Assembly: GCA_964354255.1 (NCBI GenBank)
Contig: CAYGYX010000065.1
Coordinates: 1-10,398 of the forward strand
Direction: 5' to 3'
Length of the DNA: 10,398 bases
From: VGBK01 sp964354255
GTDB taxonomy: Bacteria > Actinomycetota > Acidimicrobiia > Spongiisociales > UBA11373
This document shows positions 6,302 through 10,398 of this stretch, piece after piece. Made by a program: the position numbers and the translations under genes. The notes beneath the pieces are model-generated. The model was not told the DNA's origin, did no database searches, and saw only the letters and a program-made list of their open reading frames with translations. Within the stretch, counting starts at the first letter, position 1; the number at the start of each line of letters is the position of its first letter.

Positions 6302-6673
6302 ATGCAGGTCGGGTTGGCACTCCCAACGATCGGGCCAGGGGAGAATCGACGCCCGGATCGACGCGAAAGCCGATCTGGGCTGGTTGAGCTTCTGGGTGAC
6401 CGACCATTCCATGATGCCCGGCGCGCCCGACACCACCCGGTACGAAACGATCCTCGATGCGATCGTGTCCCGCGCCCAGGTGGCGGCCGACTCTGGCCGA
6501 CTGGTCCGCGCGAACACCCTGAACGCGACAACAAGCTCCTCCAACTGGCCGACGAGAACCACACCGAGGCGGTCCGGTGCCTCAACGGCGAACGTCTTTC
6601 GGCAGCTGGGCGGCGGGTGGTGAGCCACCGCAGCTCGTTCTTCGGCATCTTCCACGTCGCCGTCGCCAAATGA
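6302..6673 (+). pseudogene. decayed, chimeric reading frame: N-terminus of LLM-class F420-dependent oxidoreductase plus unknown C-terminus
   Basis: The ATG at 6302 opens MQVGLALPTIGPG, a typical start of luciferase-like F420-dependent oxidoreductases. The frame shifts near 6340, and the next frame reads WLSFWVTDHSMMPG and TTRYETILDAI (to about 6464), matching the early LLM segment that holds a WVTDH motif. The similarity then stops, so some 200 or more residues of the enzyme are missing. From about 6465 the same frame continues through RAQVAADSGRLVRANTL. Adding one base at 6521 would join it to ERDNKLLQLADEN and onwards, ending in IFHVAVAK at the TGA 6671-6673. That segment has strong third-position GC but is not recognised. 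The picture is a deletion fusion with at least two frameshifts. Its stop overlaps the next gene's ATG (ATGA at 6670). Assembly or sequencing error is an alternative for the single-base changes. Confidence 0.55.
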
Positions 6674-7725
6674 GCGTCCCGTTCGCGCTCCGCCGTCCCT
6701 GGCTGCTGCTGCGCGGGGCCCGCGCCGATCGCGACCGGCCCGACTTCGACCGCCTGGCGGCAATCGACGACCCGATGAGCTTCGTGTGGGCGATCCTCCC
6801 CTACGCCGCCCGCACGTTCGCCACCAGCATCCTGATGCTTCCCGCAGCTCAGGCCCGGACCGCCGCGGTGGCCTATCTCTACTGCCGGATGCTCGACACC
6901 TACGAGGACCTGGGCGACGACGCCGATCGCGAGGCCGCCCTCGAGACGTTCGCGGCCCGCATGAAGACGCTGGGGCCGCCACCGCCGGTGCCGACGACAG
7001 CCCGGGACGATCGGGACCGGGTGCACCTGCTCCTGGTCGAACGGTGCCAGTTGGTGGACCGGGCGTACGCCACGCTGCCGGGCGCCGACCGGCAGGGTGT
7101 CGCGGAGCTGGTGCAGGCCATGGCCGACGGCATGGTCTGGTCCTCGCGACGGTTCGCGGAGCAGGGGGGAGTGCTGGTCGACGCCGAGCAGCTCAGCCGC
7201 TACTGCCATCACGTCATCGGTGAACCCGTCCTGTTCGCGCTGCTGCTGACGGTGGAAGCGGACCTCACCGCCGAACAGCGTCGCGACGCTCTCGCCGCCA
7301 GCGAGCTGATCCAGCTCGCCAACATCACCCGGGACGTCGAGCGCGACCTGGCGCGCGGCATCGGCTACCACCCTGCGCTGCTCCCCCACCTCGGTAGCAC
7401 CGACGCGGCCGGACCCGTCAGCGAAGCACGCCGCCACCTCATGGCCCACGCACTCCCCCATGCTCCCGCCTACACCCGGCTGGCAGAGCAGCTCGCCACC
7501 GAGCGGTTCAGCCCGGCCCGCGCCTCCGCCGTCCTCATGCTCCTCCACACGGACCGCCATTATCGGTGGTGTGCCCGCCAGATCGGCTACCCCGAGTGGC
7601 GAGGACCCGACCGGACCGGGACGATCGTCCTCGCCTCGCTGCTCGCCGCTTTCTCGCGCCGCTGGTCGCAGCGGGTGATGCGACGGGTCGAGCACGATTT
7701 CCTCTCGGCCGCGAAGGCCATCTAG
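6670..7725 (+). CDS. squalene/phytoene synthase family protein
   Basis: This 351-residue protein belongs to the head-to-head (trans) isoprenyl diphosphate synthases, which join two farnesyl or geranylgeranyl diphosphates to make squalene, dehydrosqualene or phytoene. ARTFATSILMLP (from about residue 47) matches the substrate-binding RTF segment. The first Asp motif is YCRMLDTYED (Asp76, Asp80) and the second is QLANITRDVERD (Asp222, Asp226); both magnesium-binding sites are intact. The LDTYED form is closer to the DTxED motif of squalene synthases than to the DDxxD of CrtB/HpnD, so a squalene-type product is possible but unproven. The usual YCxxVAG segment reads YCHHVIGEP, a variation. No Shine-Dalgarno lies before the ATG at 6670. 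The ATGA overlap with the preceding decayed frame suggests translation once depended on coupling. No other carotenoid or hopanoid genes are in the window. Confidence 0.88.
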   Translation: MSVPFALRRPWLLLRGARADRDRPDFDRLAAIDDPMSFVWAILPYAARTFATSILMLPAAQARTAAVAYLYCRMLDTYEDLGDDADREAALETFAARMKTLGPPPPVPTTARDDRDRVHLLLVERCQLVDRAYATLPGADRQGVAELVQAMADGMVWSSRRFAEQGGVLVDAEQLSRYCHHVIGEPVLFALLLTVEADLTAEQRRDALAASELIQLANITRDVERDLARGIGYHPALLPHLGSTDAAGPVSEARRHLMAHALPHAPAYTRLAEQLATERFSPARASAVLMLLHTDRHYRWCARQIGYPEWRGPDRTGTIVLASLLAAFSRRWSQRVMRRVEHDFLSAAKAI

Positions 7726-7772
7726 ATGTGCCGTTCATGGAGGTTGTCGACACCTGAGGGGGGAGCCTCCCC

Positions 7773-7799
7773 GGGTGTGTGGCGCTTGCGCACACGCCC
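7773..7799 (+). terminator. hairpin after the terpene-synthase gene
   Basis: GGGTGTGTG (7773-7781) pairs with CACACGCCC (7791-7799), nine pairs including one G-T wobble, around a 9-base loop. It lies 47 bases after the stop at 7725. A smaller GGGG/CCCC stem at about 7760-7772 directly precedes it. No U-tract. The position supports a terminator. Confidence 0.5.
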
Positions 7800-8456
7800 T
7801 GCAACGAACCGAACACCCACCGAGCCGTTCCGGGAGTTCCTCGACGTGGCGTGGTGACCACGGGGTCTGAGAAACGCCGGTTCCCCACGCACTAGGACGA
7901 GACCCGGAAGACCCCTCCCCCACCAGGCGTGACGAGGGGTTTGAGAATCCGCAGTGGGCCTTGTAGAACGGCTTTCGCACCTTGGACATGGCCGGGCCCA
8001 CGGCCGGTGAGGTCGAAATTCCCGCCGGCGCCACGATCGGGCGTCAGCCGAGATGCCATCATAAGAGCGGGCCTAACAGAGCAAGACGCGAGCCACCTCA
8101 CCACTACGCCTCGCTCGACATCGCTGTCGTCTCCCCTGGGCCAGGGTGAGTTCTGCAGGCTTCAGTCACCAGTCGGCAGGCGTCTCGGTGTGGAGTCGGC
8201 TGGCGTCGCTGCGGCGCTCTCTGGACTTGGCGCTGCGTACACCGATCGCGCACGATAGGTCGCCCCGCACTTTCTTCCCGCCTGGGCGTCTTGTCAGACA
8301 AGACACGGTCACCCAGGGTGACGCCGCTGGGTTAGCCGAGGACGGGGAGTGTCCGGTGGGATCGCGGCGAGGCTCGGCCCCTGAGGCTGCAGGGCCGCTG
8401 GCCGCCAGGCGGACTCGCCGGCCCCAGCGGCGGCCTCCTTACCGCTTGCCCGCCGC
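7800..8456. other. long stretch without a convincing gene
   Basis: No open frame here on either strand has a recognisable domain, good start signal and coding-like composition together. The base composition is somewhat less GC-rich and less codon-structured than the flanks. I saw no tRNA, known riboswitch or structured RNA consensus. Features noted are an imperfect stem close to the DUF6855-like stop (CCGCTGG 8395-8401 with CCAGCGG 8424-8430, a possible terminator for that gene), a CCCTGG/CCAGGG palindrome near 8135-8147, and the paired palindromes at 8288-8322. It may be eroded mobile-element or gene sequence; this is inference. Confidence 0.4.
8288..8322. repeat. two adjacent perfect palindromes
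   Basis: GTCTTGTC-A-GACAAGAC (8288-8304) and GTCACCC-A-GGGTGAC (8308-8322) are two exact odd palindromes, each centred on a single A and only 3 bases apart. In addition CCTGGG at 8281-8286 can pair with CCCAGG at 8312-8317, enclosing the first palindrome and competing with the second. The first is much richer in A/T than its surroundings. They resemble repressor-type operators, but no gene starts beside them; the nearest genes end at 7725 and 8457. Confidence 0.5.
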
Positions 8457-8876
8457 TCAGAGGGCGCGGATTCGGTTGTTTCGGGGGCCGTGCTCCAATT
8501 CGGCGAGACCCATGACCTCGAGCACCGGGGTCACATAGTTGCCCACCCGTCCCCGCAGGCCCTTCTTGAGGCCGTACCAGCCGCCGAGGGGGTTGGCCGC
8601 CGACCGCGCCCAGGACTCGACCGTGCCCTCCTTGGCTGCCTGCTGCTCGTCGGCGTTGCCCAGAGGCATCCAGTCGCCGTGCTCTTTCAGCATGGCATGC
8701 ATGTCGGCGACGACCCGGAGGTCGTAGTGAAGGACGGTCTTGCCCACGGTGCACACCAGCCTCGGCGGATCCGCCGACTCGTCGCGGTACATCTCGAACG
8801 TGGACGTCAGACTGGGGGTCTGCAAGAGCCAGGGGTCGTCCCGGGTCCCCGATCCCTCTCCCCTGAGTGTTGCCAC
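8457..8876 (-). CDS. conserved hypothetical protein, DUF6855-like
   Basis: This 139-residue soluble protein matches, from memory, a conserved actinobacterial family that I believe is called DUF6855; no biochemical function is known to me. Conserved-looking blocks are GTRDDPWLLQTPSL (10-23), FEMYRDE with DPPRLVCTVG (27-45), HAMLKEHGDWMPLGNADEQ (60-78), KEGTVESWAR (82-91), NPLGGWYGLKKGLRGRVGNYV (95-115) and EHGPRNNRIRAL (128-139). There are no membrane segments or signal peptide. The frame is open up to 8999, but AGGAG at 8886-8882 lies 5 bases before the GTG at 8876, which is where family similarity begins, so GTG 8876 is the start. It is monocistronic, between a gene-poor stretch and an IS remnant. 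Confidence 0.82.
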   Translation of the reverse strand: MATLRGEGSGTRDDPWLLQTPSLTSTFEMYRDESADPPRLVCTVGKTVLHYDLRVVADMHAMLKEHGDWMPLGNADEQQAAKEGTVESWARSAANPLGGWYGLKKGLRGRVGNYVTPVLEVMGLAELEHGPRNNRIRAL

Positions 8877-8970
8877 GGTCTCTCCTACCTTGGGGGTGCT
8901 GGAGGGTAGGTCCCTCCGCCGCCCTACCTCCGGGATTCGGGCCGATCTCCTGCCGCCCCGCGCCTGGCAG

Positions 8971-9288
8971 GGCCCCGACCGCGCCCTAGCACGGCGCACC
9001 CCTCAGCAGGCCTTCCAGGCCAGGCCCCGGGCTGGACCCGCCGGTGAGGGCCCGCTAGTGCCCGCCCACTTCCGGGTACGAACCGACCGGGTCGACAAGG
9101 TGGGGCGAGTGACCCTGCGCTACAACAGCCAGCTCCACCACATCGGACTGGGGCGAAGTCGCCGCGGCACCCGAGTCCTACTCCTGGTCGCCGACCTCGA
9201 AGTGCGGGTCCTGACCGAGGACGGAGAGGTCCTCCGACAGCTAACCCTGGATCCCACCCGCGACTACCAGCCACAACAGGGATCGTGA
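8971..9288 (+). pseudogene. C-terminal remnant of IS481-family transposase
   Basis: The reading frame from about 8971 encodes DRALARRTPQQAF, a match to the RPHRALxRRTPxxA segment near the end of the IS481 integrase domain. It continues with FRVRTDRVDKVGRVTLRYN, LHHIGLGRSRRGTRVLLLV and LTLDPTRDYQP, the C-terminal tail typical of actinobacterial IS481 transposases. Everything before it, including the helix-turn-helix and the catalytic D and D residues and most of the rve domain, is missing. The preceding bases belong to the upstream region of the divergent DUF6855-like gene. There is no start codon with a ribosome-binding site, so this is a dead fragment. The palindromes just after it mark the surviving right end of the element. 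Confidence 0.82.
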
Positions 9289-9296
9289 CCTGGAAT

Positions 9297-9335
9297 GATG
9301 TCGCGCGACATCTGTGCACGATGTCGCGCGACATC
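9297..9335. mobile_element. right end of IS481-type element: duplicated 16-bp palindrome
   Basis: GATGTCGCGCGACATC occurs twice, at 9297-9312 and 9320-9335; each copy is a perfect palindrome, and they are separated by TGTGCAC. They begin 9 bases after the stop of the transposase remnant. Such repeated palindromes near the tips of IS481-type elements are plausible transposase-binding sites. The element probably ended close to 9338, where the sequence reads ACATCACA; IS481 ends commonly close in ACA. No matching left end was found in the window. Confidence 0.65.
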
Positions 9336-9394
9336 ACAGCCGCCGTGCTTTGGGCTTCCGTACACTGCCCGTCTGCAACAGACTGTGGACTGCC

Positions 9395-9592
9395 ATGGGC
9401 GACGGGTCGGACCTCGTGTACTGGATCATCCTCTGCGGCTTGTTCGCCTCATTCGCCTGGTTCCTGTACAAGGGATGGCGCAGCGCAGGCAGAGACAACG
9501 AACTGTGGCGGGGGTGGGTGCGCCGACACCCGAAGGGCCAGCCGCCAGACCGCCCCTCCTCTCCCCCGACCAGCGGCCAAATGGGGGATTGA
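9395..9592 (+). CDS. small single-pass membrane protein
   Basis: This 65-residue open frame encodes a short polar start, one hydrophobic segment (about residues 7-25, LVYWIILCGLFASFAWFLY), a basic stretch (KGWRSAGRDNELWRGWVRRH) and a Pro/Ser-rich tail. This layout is typical of small actinobacterial membrane proteins with the basic side in the cytoplasm. No family is recognised. Ribosome-binding support is weak (GTGGAC before the ATG). A TACACT -10-like box lies at 9361-9366 and a small GTCTG/CAGAC stem in the leader. Since the transposon end stops only some 55 bases upstream, any old promoter may have been displaced by the insertion. A chance frame is possible. Confidence 0.5.
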   Translation: MGDGSDLVYWIILCGLFASFAWFLYKGWRSAGRDNELWRGWVRRHPKGQPPDRPSSPPTSGQMGD

Positions 9593-9802
9593 CCCCTTCC
9601 CCGCACCCGGCGACGAGCCAGGAATAGGCGGCAGGGGCGGGGGGCAGCCACGGTCCAACCCCTGCCCCTCCTCGCCGGTTCGGTGGCCCTGCACAGCGGC
9701 GGGCGGGCTGGTGGTAGGGGCCAACGGGGACCCCACCGCAGCCCCCGGCGGCCCCCGTACCGGGATCACTGCGGGGAAGGCGCCTTCTACGCCCGGTGGC
9801 GG
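9593..9802. other. intergenic region between convergent genes
   Basis: No gene is supported here. GGCAGGGG (9630-9637) can pair with CCCCTGCC (9659-9666), an 8-bp stem with a 21-base loop that might terminate the small plus-strand gene. A short CCCG-TAC-CGGG stem lies near 9753-9763, toward the end of the minus-strand collagen-like gene. Both are weak terminator candidates. Confidence 0.3.
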
Positions 9803-10354
9803 CTACGGCAGTGCGGTCACGCAGATCGCATAGACGACCACGAACCAGTTCTCGGCAGTCGGCGACAGTTCCAGGCCTGACACACTCCACCCCGTGCCGG
9901 TGTCATATGGCCAGCTTCCCCTGATCGCTACCGAGAGCGAACCCGAGGCGTAGCCACCCCCTCCAACCACCTTCTTGCCGGGAGGACAGTCAACAGCGAC
10001 GGCCTTCGGGCTGGAGCTGTCGGTGGCGCCGGTGGCCTGGCGCATCTCCCAGCCGCTCACACCGCTGGCGCCCGGTGTCCCCGTCGCCCCGGTCGCCCCG
10101 GTGTAACCCCGCGGCCCTTGCCGGCCCTGGGGCCCGGTCTTGTTCCAGGTCACCATCAGCTCGCCCGCCCCGCAGGCCCCGCCCATGGGCAGCAGGCCGG
10201 CCTTCACCTGATCGAGAACCCCGGTGGATGTGCTCCGGCAGCCGGTGAGCCGATTGCCACCCGCCCGGCTATCGGTGGCGGAAGCCCCGGCCGCACCGGC
10301 CACCACCAGCAGCAGAGTGACCAGCAGAGCCACTCGTCGCATCGTCCTGGACAT
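9803..10354 (-). CDS. secreted collagen-like protein
   Basis: This 183-residue protein has a signal peptide (about 5-26, basic start then a Leu/Val/Ala core) followed by a short cysteine-containing domain (about 34-73) ending in GELMVTWNKTGPQG. That form is the usual lead-in to collagen repeats in actinobacterial proteins (CxxGExxLxWNxxGPxG). Gly-X-Y triplets run from Gly74 to about Gly101, nine in all, including GATGAT. The C-terminal domain opens with VSGWEM and contains SPKAVAVDCPPGKKVVGGG and a final WFVVVYAIC, matching the C-terminal domain often attached to such collagen stalks. It is probably exported and cell-surface or extracellular; the ligand is unknown. The triple-helix region is short. 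AGGAGG (10367-10362) lies 7 bases before the ATG, supporting the start. Confidence 0.88.
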   Translation of the reverse strand: MSRTMRRVALLVTLLLVVAGAAGASATDSRAGGNRLTGCRSTSTGVLDQVKAGLLPMGGACGAGELMVTWNKTGPQGRQGPRGYTGATGATGTPGASGVSGWEMRQATGATDSSSPKAVAVDCPPGKKVVGGGGYASGSLSVAIRGSWPYDTGTGWSVSGLELSPTAENWFVVVYAICVTALP

Positions 10355-10361
10355 AGCCCGC

Positions 10362-10385
10362 CCTCCTTTGTCCCTTCGGAACCTA
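10362..10385 (-). promoter_or_regulatory. leader of the collagen-like gene: -10-like box and Shine-Dalgarno
   Basis: On the minus strand TAGGTT (10385-10380) fits the TAnnnT -10 pattern, and a strong AGGAGG (10367-10362) follows before the ATG at 10354. The -35 region would fall outside the window, so the promoter call is tentative; the ribosome-binding site is firm. Confidence 0.35.
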
Positions 10386-10398
10386 GTCCGATCGCCGG

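Noticed and set aside
6205..7695. 496-codon open frame on the minus strand opposite the terpene-synthase gene
   Set aside because: Its product is rich in Arg, Gly and Pro without domains, while the plus strand in the same place encodes both Asp-rich motifs of a squalene/phytoene synthase. Long antisense frames are expected at this GC content.
7892..8104. Minus-strand open frame in the gene-poor stretch, considered as a transposase fragment
   Set aside because: The three minus-strand frames were read for transposase motifs; none could be recognised, so no call was made.
8740..8970. Upstream extension of the IS481 remnant frame
   Set aside because: The frame is open, but it runs antisense through the DUF6855-like gene and shows no transposase similarity before about 8971.

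Overview
The window is GC-rich (roughly 70%), with strongly GC-biased third codon positions, tandem-repeat-bearing intergenic DNA, lipoproteins with long Thr/Ser linkers, a collagen-like secreted protein of an actinobacterial type and an IS481-type transposase remnant. Together these suggest a member of the Actinomycetota, possibly Acidimicrobiia or a relative; this placement is inference from style and protein families, not from a marker gene.

Left part (1-4204, plus strand): a 44-bp tandem repeat ending in a strong hairpin, then an MBOAT membrane acyltransferase gene overlapping by one base with a membrane-anchored SGNH (DUF459-like) gene. This pair is of the kind that O-acylates a cell-surface polymer. 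Sixteen bases later comes an endonuclease V homologue that lacks the first catalytic aspartate, followed by a membrane protein with an HExxH...NPxE metallopeptidase signature. A 13-bp-stem hairpin separates this convergent block from the next.

Middle (4328-5994, minus strand): a lipoprotein with two bacterial SH3-like domains and a calcium-loop-containing C-terminus, and a SRPBCC-fold protein, with a hairpin between them. At 6302-6673 lies a decayed reading frame: the start of an F420-dependent luciferase-like oxidoreductase joined to an unrecognised C-terminus, with frame changes. Its stop overlaps the start of a squalene/phytoene synthase-family gene (6670-7725) that carries a squalene-synthase-like LDTYED motif.

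Right part (7726-10398): about 730 bases with no convincing gene, including two back-to-back perfect palindromes; a conserved uncharacterised protein (DUF6855-like, minus strand); the C-terminal remnant of an IS481-family transposase followed by two copies of a 16-bp perfect palindrome at its right end; a 65-residue membrane protein; and a secreted collagen-like protein on the minus strand.

No complete new multi-gene system is evident. The best leads are the endonuclease V homologue with altered catalytic residues, the chimeric pseudogene coupled to the terpene synthase gene, the putative membrane metallopeptidase, and the paired palindromes.
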